NCBI RefSeq assembly: GCF_020171345.1
Contig: NZ_JAIUZM010000003.1
Location: 434,001 to 498,000 of the forward strand
Reading direction: 5' to 3'
DNA: 64,000 nucleotides
DNA from: Microbulbifer agarilyticus
Lineage (GTDB): Bacteria; Pseudomonadota; Gammaproteobacteria; Pseudomonadales; Cellvibrionaceae
The notes beneath the pieces are model-generated. The model did not search any database, was not told the DNA's origin, and saw only the letters and a list, made by a program, of their open reading frames with translations. Positions 1 through 7,998 of the stretch are shown here, one piece after another. How positions within the stretch are numbered: position 1 is the stretch's first letter; each line of letters starts with the position of its first letter. A program made the position numbers and the translations under genes.

Positions 1-38
1 CAGAGCTGCGCAAAGTTACCCCGATCGCTGAGCGCTAA
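1..38 (+). CDS. prpC: Probable 3' end of 2-methylcitrate synthase (PrpC), partial
   Basis: One frame is open from the window edge to a TAA at 36-38 and reads ELRKVTPIAER, a plausible polar C-terminus for a citrate-synthase-like enzyme. The identification rests mainly on context. In organisms that use AcnD and PrpF, prpC commonly lies directly upstream of acnD, and acnD starts 230 bases further on. Only about 11 codons are visible, so this is a suggestion. Another frame also ends here with a TGA at 29-31. Confidence 0.35.
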   Translation, partial: ELRKVTPIAER

Positions 39-106
39 GGAACCATTGAATAACTACTGCGCGGGCGCCTGGCGGCGTCCGCTCGCTACATTATTCAAAG
101 GTTCCT
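38..106. repeat. Imperfect inverted repeat just after the probable prpC stop
   Basis: The 16-base arms AGGAACCATTGAATAA (38-53) and TTATTCAAAGGTTCCT (91-106) pair with one mismatch. They enclose a 37-base GC-rich loop. Such a long stem right after a stop codon could act as a transcription attenuator or RNA-stability element between prpC and acnD, or be the end of a small repetitive element. No T-run follows it, so it is not a classical terminator. Confidence 0.6.
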
Positions 107-131
107 ACACAATATGATGCGAAGGCACTGA

Positions 132-229
132 TGTCGGGTATCCCTCTACTGGACTGTCTGCGAGAGGGATCTCGCAGCCAAGCCCCCAGGGATGGGTATT
201 CGGCGTGTCCAGTAGAGGGATACCCGACA
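132..229. repeat. Palindromic intergenic element with 23-bp perfect arms
   Basis: The arms at 132-154 and 207-229 are perfect reverse complements over 23 bases (core GTCGGGTATCCCTCTACTGG). Inside lies a second hairpin, CTGCGAG-AGGGAT-CTCGCAG, at about 158-177, followed by a segment containing AGCCCCCAGGGATGGG. The nested stems and position between two genes of one operon suggest a multicopy miniature intergenic repeat. The right arm is read through by an upstream extension of the acnD frame, which would mislead start calling. No second copy was found in this window. Confidence 0.7.
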
Positions 230-270
230 GCACTGCCGCCACCCAACGACTCGAACGCGTGACCTTTCAG

Positions 271-2886
271 ATGAATACCGAATTCCGCAAAAACCTCCCC
301 GGCACCGACCTAGATTATTTCGACACCCGCGAAGCCGTCGAAAACATCCAGCCGGGCAGCTACGCAAAACTGCCGTATACCTCCCGTATCCTGGCAGAAA
401 ACCTCGTCCGCCGCTGTGAGCCGGAAAACCTCACCGCCGCCCTCAAGCAGATTATCGAACGCAAGCGCGACCTCGACTTCCCCTGGTTCCCCGCGCGCGT
501 CGTCTGCCACGATATTCTCGGCCAAACCGCACTGGTCGACCTCGCCGGCCTGCGCGACGCCATTGCAGAGAAGGGTGGGGACCCCGCCAAAGTAAACCCG
601 GTAGTGCCCACCCAGCTGATCGTCGACCACTCCCTGGCCGTCGAACACCCCGGTTTTGAAAAGAACGCGTTTGAAAAAAACCGCGAAGTTGAAGAGCGCC
701 GTAACGAAGACCGCTTCCACTTCATCAACTGGACCAAAACCGCGTTTGAAAATGTCGACGTAATCCCGCCGGGCAACGGCATCATGCACCAGATCAACCT
801 GGAGAAAATGTCTCCGGTGGTGCAGGTACGCAACGGCGTGGCCTTCCCGGATACCTGCGTCGGTACCGACAGCCACACCCCAATGGTCGACGCCCTCGGC
901 GTAATCTCCGTAGGCGTGGGTGGCCTCGAAGCAGAAAGCGTGATGCTCGGCCGCGCCTCCTACATGCGCCTGCCAGACATCGTCGGCGTAGAGCTGACCG
1001 GCAAACTGCAGCCCGGCATTACCGGTACCGACATGGTACTGGCCCTGACCGAATTCCTGCGCCGCGAGCGAGTAGTCGGAGCTTATCTCGAATTCTACGG
1101 CGAAGGCGCCTCCAGCTTGAGCCTCGGCGACCGCGCCACCATCGCCAACATGACACCGGAATACGGTGCCACCGCCGGCATGTTCGCCATCGATGAACAA
1201 ACCATCGACTACCTCAAGCTCACCGGCCGCGACGACGAGCAGGTGGCGCTGGTAGAAAAGTTCGCAAAAGAAACCGGCCTCTGGGCAGATACCCTGAAAG
1301 AAGCCGAATACGAGCGCGTACTCAAATTCGACCTTTCCTCCGTAGGCCGCAACCTGGCCGGCCCATCCAACCCGCACGCACTGCTGCCGGTATCCGAACT
1401 GGGTAACCGCGGTATTGCCCAAGAAGGATGGAAAGAGAAATGGGAAGAGAAAGAAGGCGAAATGCCCGATGGTGCCGTCATCATCGCCGCCATTACCAGC
1501 TGTACCAACACCAGTAACCCGCGCAACATGATTGCCGCAGGCCTGATCGCGCGTAACGCCAACAAACTCGGCCTTACCCGCAAGCCCTGGGTAAAAACCT
1601 CCCTCGCGCCCGGTTCCAAAACCGTAAAAATGTATCTGGAAGAAGCCGACCTGTTGCCAGAGCTGCAACAGCAGGGCTTTGATGTGGTCGCCTTTGCCTG
1701 TACCACCTGTAACGGCATGAGCGGCGCGCTGGACCCAAAAATCCAGAAAGAAGTCATCGATCGCGACCTTTACGCCACCGCCGTACTGTCCGGTAACCGC
1801 AACTTCGATGGCCGCATCCACCCCTACGCCAAGCAGGCATTCCTGGCCTCACCACCACTGGTTGTGGCCTATGCCATCGCCGGCACCATCCGCTTCGATA
1901 TCGAAAAGGATGTACTGGGCCACGATAAAGACGGCAACCCCATCACCCTGAAAGATATCTGGCCGAGCGACGAAGAGATCGACGCGATCGTCAAGCAGAG
2001 CGTGAAGCCCGAGCAGTTCCGCGAGGTCTACATCCCGATGTTCGACCTGAACAAGGCCGAAGCAGAGAAGGGTGAGCCGCTGTACCACTGGCGCCCGCAG
2101 AGCACCTACATCCGCCGCCCGCCGTACTGGGAAGGCGCACTGGCCGGTGAGCGCAGCCTCAAAGGCATGCGCCCGCTGGCCGTGCTGGGTGACAACATCA
2201 CCACGGACCACCTGTCGCCGTCCAACGCGATCCTCGCCAGCAGTGCCGCCGGGGAATACCTGGCGAAAATGGGCCTGCCGGAAGAGGACTTCAACTCGTA
2301 CGCGACTCACAGGGGCGATCACCTCACCGCCCAGCGCGCCACCTTCGCCAACCCGAAACTGCTGAACGAAATGGTGCGCGACGACAACGGTGCAGTGAAG
2401 CAGGGCTCTCTTGCGCGTATCGAGCCGGAAGGCAAGGTCACCCGCATGTGGGAAGCCATCGAAACCTACATGGACCGCAAGCAGCCGCTGATCATTATCG
2501 CCGGCGCCGACTACGGCCAGGGCTCCTCCCGCGACTGGGCCGCCAAAGGCGTGCGCCTCGCCGGTGTGGAAGCGATTGTGGCAGAAGGCTTCGAGCGTAT
2601 TCACCGCACCAACCTGATCGGCATGGGCGTGCTGCCGCTGGAATTCCAGCCGGGCACCACCCGCGAGACCCTGGGCATCGACGGTACCGAAACCTTCGAC
2701 GTACTCGGCGACCGCACCCCGGGCGCAACCCTCACGCTGCTGATCCATCGTAAAGACGGTGAGACCGTGGAAGTCCCGGTGAAATGCCGCCTGGATACCG
2801 CAGAAGAAGTCTCCATTTATGATGCCGGCGGTGTACTGCAGCGCTTCGCCAATGACTTCCTCGAAGCCGAAGGTGCCGCGCAATGA
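271..2886 (+). CDS. acnD: Fe/S-dependent 2-methylisocitrate dehydratase AcnD
   Basis: AcnD dehydrates 2-methylcitrate in the methylcitrate cycle, which converts propionyl-CoA to pyruvate and succinate. It works with PrpF and replaces PrpD. The protein has about 871 residues, the usual size, with aconitase architecture. The Fe-S cysteine regions are visible as ITSCTNTSNP and ACTTCNGMSG, and the swivel domain holds the GDNITTDHLSP and GADYGQGSSRDWA motifs. I chose the ATG at 271 (MNTEFRKNLPG). The frame stays open up to a GTG at 205, but those 22 codons read through the palindromic element and are low-complexity compared with AcnD N-termini. The stop overlaps the prpF start by four bases (ATGA), so the two are translationally coupled. 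No promoter was identified. Confidence 0.95.
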   Translation: MNTEFRKNLPGTDLDYFDTREAVENIQPGSYAKLPYTSRILAENLVRRCEPENLTAALKQIIERKRDLDFPWFPARVVCHDILGQTALVDLAGLRDAIAEKGGDPAKVNPVVPTQLIVDHSLAVEHPGFEKNAFEKNREVEERRNEDRFHFINWTKTAFENVDVIPPGNGIMHQINLEKMSPVVQVRNGVAFPDTCVGTDSHTPMVDALGVISVGVGGLEAESVMLGRASYMRLPDIVGVELTGKLQPGITGTDMVLALTEFLRRERVVGAYLEFYGEGASSLSLGDRATIANMTPEYGATAGMFAIDEQTIDYLKLTGRDDEQVALVEKFAKETGLWADTLKEAEYERVLKFDLSSVGRNLAGPSNPHALLPVSELGNRGIAQEGWKEKWEEKEGEMPDGAVIIAAITSCTNTSNPRNMIAAGLIARNANKLGLTRKPWVKTSLAPGSKTVKMYLEEADLLPELQQQGFDVVAFACTTCNGMSGALDPKIQKEVIDRDLYATAVLSGNRNFDGRIHPYAKQAFLASPPLVVAYAIAGTIRFDIEKDVLGHDKDGNPITLKDIWPSDEEIDAIVKQSVKPEQFREVYIPMFDLNKAEAEKGEPLYHWRPQSTYIRRPPYWEGALAGERSLKGMRPLAVLGDNITTDHLSPSNAILASSAAGEYLAKMGLPEEDFNSYATHRGDHLTAQRATFANPKLLNEMVRDDNGAVKQGSLARIEPEGKVTRMWEAIETYMDRKQPLIIIAGADYGQGSSRDWAAKGVRLAGVEAIVAEGFERIHRTNLIGMGVLPLEFQPGTTRETLGIDGTETFDVLGDRTPGATLTLLIHRKDGETVEVPVKCRLDTAEEVSIYDAGGVLQRFANDFLEAEGAAQ

Positions 2887-4079
2887 CCAGCCCCGAGCCC
2901 AAAAAGAGTGCCCCACAAATAAAAGTGCCCGCCACCTATATGCGTGGCGGCACCAGCAAGGGCGTGTTCTTTCGCCTGCAGGACCTCCCGGAATCCGCAC
3001 AGGTTCCGGGTGCCGCGCGCGACAACCTGCTGCTGCGGGTGATTGGCAGCCCCGATCCCTACGGCAAGCAGACCGACGGCATGGGCGGAGCCACCTCCAG
3101 CACCAGCAAAACCGTCATCCTGTCGAAGAGCGAACAGCCGGAGCACGACGTGGATTACCTGTTCGGCCAGGTTTCCATCGACAAGCCGTTCGTGGACTGG
3201 TCCGGCAACTGCGGCAACCTCACCGCCGCCGTCGGTGCCTTCGCCATCAACAGCGGTTTTGTGGATGCCGCGCGCGTTCCAGAGAACGGCATCTGCACCG
3301 TGCGCATCTGGCAGGTCAACATCAAGAAAACCATCATCGCCCACGTACCCATCACCAATGGGGAAGTGCAGGAGACCGGTGATTTCGAACTGGACGGCGT
3401 CACCTTCCCGGCCGCAGAAGTGCAGATCGAATTCATGGACCCGGCGGATGGGGAAGGGGCCATGTTTCCCACCGGCAACCTAGTAGACGATTTAGAGGTG
3501 CCCGGCGTCGGTACGCTAAAGGCCACCATGATCAACGCCGGTATCCCGACCATCTTCGTCAACGCTGACGAAATTGGGTACGTGGGTACCGAGTTGCAAG
3601 AAGCCATCAACGGTGCCGACAAGGCCCTCGCCATGTTCGAGACGATTCGCGCTTATGGTGCGAAGGCCATGGGCCTGATCGACAAGGTGGAAGAGGCAGC
3701 CGCTCGCCAGCATACCCCCAAGGTCGCGTTCGTCGCGGCACCCAAGGGCTACGCGGCCTCCAGTGGCAAGCAGGTGGACGCGGGTGAAATCGACCTGCTG
3801 GTGCGCGCACTCTCCATGGGCAAACTGCACCACGCCATGATGGGCACCGCCGCCGTTGCCATCGGCACCGCCGCTGCCATTCCCGGCACCCTGGTCAATC
3901 TGGCCGCGGGGGGCGGGGAGCGCAATGCGGTTACCTTTGGGCATCCGTCTGGAACCCTTCGCGTTGGTGCGGAAGCGGAGATCGTTAATGGGCAGTGGAC
4001 TGCCACCAAAGCCATTATGAGCCGCAGCGCGCGGATTTTGATGGAGGGGTGGGTGCGAGTCCCCGGTGATTCCTTCTGA
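2883..4079 (+). CDS. prpF: 2-methylaconitate cis-trans isomerase PrpF
   Basis: PrpF isomerises the 2-methylaconitate made by AcnD so that AcnB-type aconitase can complete the cycle. It is cytosolic. The 398-residue protein begins with the family hallmark YMRGGTSKGVFF at about residues 20-31. It also has DGMGGATSSTSK and the conserved active-site segment SGNCGNLTAAVGAFAI at about 103-118, with the cysteine seen in this PrpF/DapF-like fold. Length and motif order are typical. It starts inside the acnD stop (ATGA overlap), which supports one transcript and coupled translation. It is the last gene of the operon; a stem-loop lies 64 bases past the stop. Confidence 0.95.
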   Translation: MTSPEPKKSAPQIKVPATYMRGGTSKGVFFRLQDLPESAQVPGAARDNLLLRVIGSPDPYGKQTDGMGGATSSTSKTVILSKSEQPEHDVDYLFGQVSIDKPFVDWSGNCGNLTAAVGAFAINSGFVDAARVPENGICTVRIWQVNIKKTIIAHVPITNGEVQETGDFELDGVTFPAAEVQIEFMDPADGEGAMFPTGNLVDDLEVPGVGTLKATMINAGIPTIFVNADEIGYVGTELQEAINGADKALAMFETIRAYGAKAMGLIDKVEEAAARQHTPKVAFVAAPKGYAASSGKQVDAGEIDLLVRALSMGKLHHAMMGTAAVAIGTAAAIPGTLVNLAAGGGERNAVTFGHPSGTLRVGAEAEIVNGQWTATKAIMSRSARILMEGWVRVPGDSF

Positions 4080-4142
4080 GCCGAAGGTCACTAGATTTAT
4101 TGGTTTGCTCTATTCGCTGTTACTTTTTCTTGTAATGGCGCC

Positions 4143-4167
4143 TCAGGGGAGGCGATAGCCTCCCTGA
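4143..4167 (+). terminator. Stem-loop after prpF, possible terminator
   Basis: TCAGGGGAGGC-GATA-GCCTCCCTGA forms a ten-pair stem with one bulged G, 64 bases after the prpF stop. No clear T-run follows, so intrinsic termination is only possible. Confidence 0.4.
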
Positions 4168-4282
4168 CTCATCTTCTAAATCTCCAAATGGCTATTGCTT
4201 GTACGGTAAATAGCCAAGCTCTTGTTCAGTCCCCAAGATCACGAGACGTGTCGTCTATCAATTGATAAATACTTCTTGGTTA

Positions 4283-4310
4283 TTGACTTTGAAGGACGGC
4301 TTAATATGAT
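4283..4310 (+). promoter_or_regulatory. Putative sigma70 promoter of the SIR2-HerA pair
   Basis: TTGACT at 4283-4288 and TATGAT at 4305-4310 are separated by 16 bases. They lie about 115 bases upstream of the SIR2 start in AT-rich DNA. The match is good but judged by eye only. Confidence 0.45.
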
Positions 4311-4423
4311 CATGAGCTGTCAATTAAAAATTAATTTCGACGCGTCTTTTGGATGAACTGTTAAAGCTAATCGCACCTTCGACTAATTGAGTGCTCGATA
4401 GGTAGAATCTCGAAGAGAAAATT

Positions 4424-5614
4424 ATGGAAGAATTTGATAGTAGATTAGAAAATTTAAAACAGCTTTTAACCTCACAAAGCAGGCAAAATTGGCTTTTTGG
4501 GGCTGGAATAAGTTTCGATTCGAACATACCTTTAATGTATCCATTGACTAAGCGCGTTGAGAAAATTATAGAAGATGATTCAGAGGCAAAAGAAAAAGAG
4601 ATTTTGGCTGCTTTAAAAGCGGACCTAACCGACGACTGCCATGTTGAGCATTACTTGAGTCATTTGGGTGATCTTCTCGCTATTTCTGAGCGTTCTAAAG
4701 ATAAAGCCGCACACCTTGGTGCGAATAGATATACTTCTGAGGAGTTAAGAAATCTATATCTGGAAATTATTAAGGCTATCGGGGGAATTGTCAGATATGG
4801 ATACGTGGCTGCCAATGTTGAGCGTGGGATAGAAGAGGAGATTGGCAATGCAGAAAGTCCAATTGTTGAAATAGAACCTCATTTTAAATTTATAGAAGCG
4901 CTATTGATTAACCAGTCTAATCTAGAGCGGCGCTCGAAGACGACATTCTTCACTACTAATTACGACACATTGTTAGAAGATGCATTAGCTCTACACAAAA
5001 AAGTAGTATGTGATGGGTTTTCAGGGGGCGCTGTAGGTTTTTGGAATGCCGAAAGGGAGTTTTCAAATACCGCTATAGATTCAAATACCTATCATCTATA
5101 TAAGCTGCATGGTTCGATAGATTGGCATCGAGACAATAATTTAGGTTTGGTGCGCGCTCGGTATGGAACTAAATATTTGTCAGATCCTGCAAATATTATG
5201 ATTTACCCTCAAGCTACAAAGTATGTAGAAACGCAGAAAGACCCATTTGCCAGTTTATTTTTGGGGTTGCGCAAAACACTGATGGCTGGCGAGCAAAATA
5301 CATTAATCACCTGCGGCTACAGTTTTGGGGATGACCATATTAATGCAGAAATAGAAAGTGCGTTAAGAAGTGAGTCTAATCAAACGACAGTTATTGCTTT
5401 CATACAGGAGGCGCAGAGAGATGATGTTGTTGTTAATAAAACCTTAGATGATTGGCTTTCCTGTCCCAAGATTGGTTCTAGAGTTTATGTCGCTGGTGAG
5501 TTGGGTATTTATCATAATTCGACAACTCCTTTGGCTGAACCTGAGGCTAATAATTATAATTGGTGGCGTTTTGATGGGCTAACCGATTTCATAAAAACAG
5601 GGGACGCATCGTGA
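4424..5614 (+). CDS. SIR2-domain NADase, defence protein of a SIR2-HerA pair
   Basis: This 396-residue protein has the SIR2 Rossmann-type NAD-binding signatures. GAGIS lies at residues 26-30, TTNYD at 177-181, an LHGSIDW motif with the HG pair at 229-230, and GYSFGDDHIN near residue 300. SIR2 proteins of this bacterial type are usually not deacetylases. They hydrolyse NAD+ on phage infection and cause abortive infection. The partner HerA ATPase begins inside this gene's stop (GTG at 5611, stop TGA 5612-5614), giving tight coupling. SIR2-HerA modules are established anti-phage systems whose subunits assemble into a large complex. Codon use is AT-rich, unlike the flanking core genes, which suggests horizontal acquisition. 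Defence function here is inferred from family and pairing. Confidence 0.9.
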   Translation: MEEFDSRLENLKQLLTSQSRQNWLFGAGISFDSNIPLMYPLTKRVEKIIEDDSEAKEKEILAALKADLTDDCHVEHYLSHLGDLLAISERSKDKAAHLGANRYTSEELRNLYLEIIKAIGGIVRYGYVAANVERGIEEEIGNAESPIVEIEPHFKFIEALLINQSNLERRSKTTFFTTNYDTLLEDALALHKKVVCDGFSGGAVGFWNAEREFSNTAIDSNTYHLYKLHGSIDWHRDNNLGLVRARYGTKYLSDPANIMIYPQATKYVETQKDPFASLFLGLRKTLMAGEQNTLITCGYSFGDDHINAEIESALRSESNQTTVIAFIQEAQRDDVVVNKTLDDWLSCPKIGSRVYVAGELGIYHNSTTPLAEPEANNYNWWRFDGLTDFIKTGDAS

Positions 5615-7434
5615 GTGCTGTTTTCCAGGCAAGGACGGAGTTAAAGATAGGTAAAATTATTGAGGTTTCCGGCAATAATTTACGTATAGAAATTGACGAC
5701 AATGTGAACGAACTAATTCGTGCCGTTGATGGGGAAGTTTATTCCGTTGGTCAAATGGGTAGTATCATTAAAGTACATTTTGGCAGAAAACTACTATTCG
5801 CTTTTGTTCGATCTCTAAAAATGAGATCAGAGTTGATTTCTGATGACAGTAGTCAGCTAATAAATGGTGCGGATGATGCTCGCATTTTAGAGGCCGACTT
5901 GTTTGGCCAGGGAATATGGTCTAGCAAAGATGCTCAGCTTCATTTCTCCCGCGGTGTTGAAACTTATCCCTTACCTCTGCAGAGTGCTTATATCTGCCTT
6001 AATAATGAATTGGAGGCTGTTTATAGCGCTGCAGAATGGAATGCTCAAAATGAAGCAGTGAATCCCATGGTTCCCATAGGTAATTACATTGGCGGTAACA
6101 ATGCAATATGCAGAGCAAATATTGATAAGCTCTTTGGTCATCATTTTGCAATATTAGGGTCTACAGGTTCGGGAAAATCTGGAACAGTAGCTTCAATTTT
6201 ACATTCTGTTTTAGATCATGAGCCAGAAGGCACAAAATTGAAGCCTAGAATTGTAATGATTGATCCACATGGTGAATATGCGAGTGCTTTTGGTGATAGG
6301 GCAAAAGTATACCGAGCATATAATGATGCTTCTGTAGCTGATGATGAGGCAGAGCTTTTGAAATTGCCTTACTGGCTTATGTCGAGTGATGAATTGAGAT
6401 CATTGATTATTGGCAAGACTGAACACGAAGCTACATCTCAAAATAATATTGTTTATGAAGCAGTTACTTACGCTAGGTTGCTTGAGGCAGGGTATGTTCA
6501 GGATGTCGGAACAGAACCAAATGGAGGGGCGGAAGCCGAGCTCATTGGTGGCATAACCGAAGAGAAGGTCTTGAATTTTGATAGAGATAAGCCGGTTCCA
6601 TTTAAGTTGTCACAGTTTGTGACTCACATAGATAAGGTTCAAGGCCGTAAGTTGGGAAAACAGGATAACTTGGCGGCGTCATCAGGTCGGGATAAAGTTG
6701 ATAGCATACTTAAAAAACTCAAAGTCCTTCGGTCCAACCCGCAGCTTAGTTTTTTACTGAAGGAGTATGCTGAGGATTCTTCTCCTAAACTACAGGAAAT
6801 ATTGTCACAATTTGTGGGTGAAGCGGATGGGAAAGATATTCGTATTATCGATATATCAGGGCTCCCAAATGAAGTCGCCGGACCATTGACAGCGTTGATA
6901 TCTCGTCTTCTCTTTCAATACAAGCTCTGGCAAACACGGGATGAGAGGGAAAAGGATCCTGTACTATTTGTCTGTGAGGAGGCTCATCGTTATGTGCCGA
7001 ACCATGGCGAAGCTCAATACAAAGAAGCTCAAGATGCTATTCGACGTATTGCAAAAGAAGGGAGAAAATACGGGTTAGGATTAGGTCTTATTTCTCAAAG
7101 GCCTTCTGATGTCGAAAGTACAGTTCTTTCTCAATGTAACTCTTGGGTTGTTCTTAGATTGTCGAATTCCAGTGATCAAGAGCATGTGTCAAGGTTTTTG
7201 CCAGACAGCTTAAGCGGTTTAACCAAAATGTTATCAGCCCTTACCAGACGAGAAGCAATATTCGTTGGTGAGGCCGCAGCACTACCAAGTAGAATTCGAA
7301 TCCGAGAGCTGCCGCCTGAACAGTTACCTAATTCTAACGATATTAAATTTGCAAGGGGGTGGTCGAATAGCGCGATCCAAGAGGGTGAATTGATGGCAAT
7401 TGTAAATCGATGGTGTGGCGCCGCGGGCGAGTAA
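5611..7434 (+). CDS. HerA-type ATPase, partner of SIR2
   Basis: This 607-residue HerA/FtsK-superfamily ATPase begins with a HAS-barrel-like beta domain (about residues 1-100). The ATPase core follows, with Walker A GSTGSGKSG at 183-191 and a Walker B segment LFVCEEAH at about 450-457. A later SQRPSDVES segment fits the sensor region of HerA proteins. HerA proteins form hexamers. In SIR2-HerA defence systems the hexamer binds SIR2 subunits and controls NAD depletion and DNA processing. The GTG start overlaps the SIR2 stop; the next ATG would remove much of the barrel, so GTG is preferred. No nuclease gene is fused to it. A PD-(D/E)XK-like gene lies 565 bases downstream, but a decayed ORF lies between, so partnership is uncertain. 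Confidence 0.9.
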   Translation: MSAVFQARTELKIGKIIEVSGNNLRIEIDDNVNELIRAVDGEVYSVGQMGSIIKVHFGRKLLFAFVRSLKMRSELISDDSSQLINGADDARILEADLFGQGIWSSKDAQLHFSRGVETYPLPLQSAYICLNNELEAVYSAAEWNAQNEAVNPMVPIGNYIGGNNAICRANIDKLFGHHFAILGSTGSGKSGTVASILHSVLDHEPEGTKLKPRIVMIDPHGEYASAFGDRAKVYRAYNDASVADDEAELLKLPYWLMSSDELRSLIIGKTEHEATSQNNIVYEAVTYARLLEAGYVQDVGTEPNGGAEAELIGGITEEKVLNFDRDKPVPFKLSQFVTHIDKVQGRKLGKQDNLAASSGRDKVDSILKKLKVLRSNPQLSFLLKEYAEDSSPKLQEILSQFVGEADGKDIRIIDISGLPNEVAGPLTALISRLLFQYKLWQTRDEREKDPVLFVCEEAHRYVPNHGEAQYKEAQDAIRRIAKEGRKYGLGLGLISQRPSDVESTVLSQCNSWVVLRLSNSSDQEHVSRFLPDSLSGLTKMLSALTRREAIFVGEAAALPSRIRIRELPPEQLPNSNDIKFARGWSNSAIQEGELMAIVNRWCGAAGE

Positions 7435-7490
7435 TTCATTAATGTTGGCAATCAAAGTTTTAATAATGCTACGTTGTTGAAAGTAATAAC

Positions 7491-7561
7491 TGGGGTCAGA
7501 TCAACTTTGTGACGTTGCTTCCATTTGTGGTATTTAGTGTCAAAAAGTTGATCTGACCCCA
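7491..7561. repeat. 71-bp inverted-repeat mini-element (REP/MITE-like)
   Basis: The arms at 7491-7513 and 7539-7561 pair over 23 bases with one mismatch and begin TGGGGTCAGATCAACT. The spacer is 25 bases. A closely similar 23-mer occurs at 17388-17410, directly before a decayed Y1 transposase. This ties the arm sequence to the termini of a Y1 element and makes this copy a likely non-autonomous derivative that it mobilised. Confidence 0.7.
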
Positions 7562-7973
7562 TTTGTTGGAGCAAAGGTTCTAGAGATTCCAGTTAATGGA
7601 TTTGGTTTTAAGGAGATTCGTGAGGAATATCTCAAGACGGGTCAGTCTGACTGGTTATCTTGGTCTTCCGCTATTGGGTCGCAAGCCTTGAACGCTTCAG
7701 AACGTAACTACGTTTTATCTTACTTCGCAAAGGCATCTGCGATGAATTTTCTGATTTCTGAAGGCGTTAAGGAAAGCTCGCAATTGCGGTTTCGGCTGAT
7801 ATTGACTAGGGCGTATCTTTGGAGGTTGATGATTGGCAGCGCTATATTTTGTTTGAGGGTGATAGCTAGACAAAGAAGCTGAGTTATTTGCATTCAAAAA
7901 GATTCATGAGCATCGAGAAGAAGTCAAGGCTAACAAGTCAAACAAGCGGAGCCGTAACTGGAACCCCTCTTGA
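7562..7973 (+). pseudogene. Decayed ORF with apparent frameshifts, unknown family
   Basis: A frame open from the mini-element's right edge reads AKVLEIPVNGFGFKEIREEY and continues to about 7815. The protein-like text then jumps frames. Around 7816-7868 another frame reads LEVDDWQRYILFEGDS to a stop. From about 7869 a further frame reads DKEAELFAFKKIHEHREEV and on to NWNPS with a stop at 7971-7973. Joined, these give a plausible ~135-residue C-terminal part broken by at least two frameshifts. The 5' end is missing, lost at or before the mini-element. I do not recognise the family. Its place between HerA and the PD-(D/E)XK-like gene suggests remains of a defence-island gene. Confidence 0.5.
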
Positions 7974-7998
7974 GGCGCTATAAGTTTTTGGAAAGGTT

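Larger units (their letters stand above)
4080..4423. other. Intergenic stretch marking a shift to AT-rich sequence
   Basis: This 344-base gap holds the stem-loop at 4143-4167 and a promoter-like pair at 4283-4310. No coding frame of note is present. Base composition drops from GC-rich to AT-rich across it and stays low to about 8.9 kb. This suggests the left boundary of a transferred defence segment. No tRNA or attachment repeat is visible. Confidence 0.6.

Noticed and set aside
205..270. N-terminal extension of acnD from the GTG at 205
   Set aside because: It reads through the right arm of the palindrome at 207-229 and has no family support; the start at 271 is preferred.
310..1821. Long open frame antisense to acnD
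   Set aside because: It is a shadow of the GC-biased codon use of acnD. Its composition is Gly/Val/Phe-heavy without motifs, and acnD's own motifs are complete.
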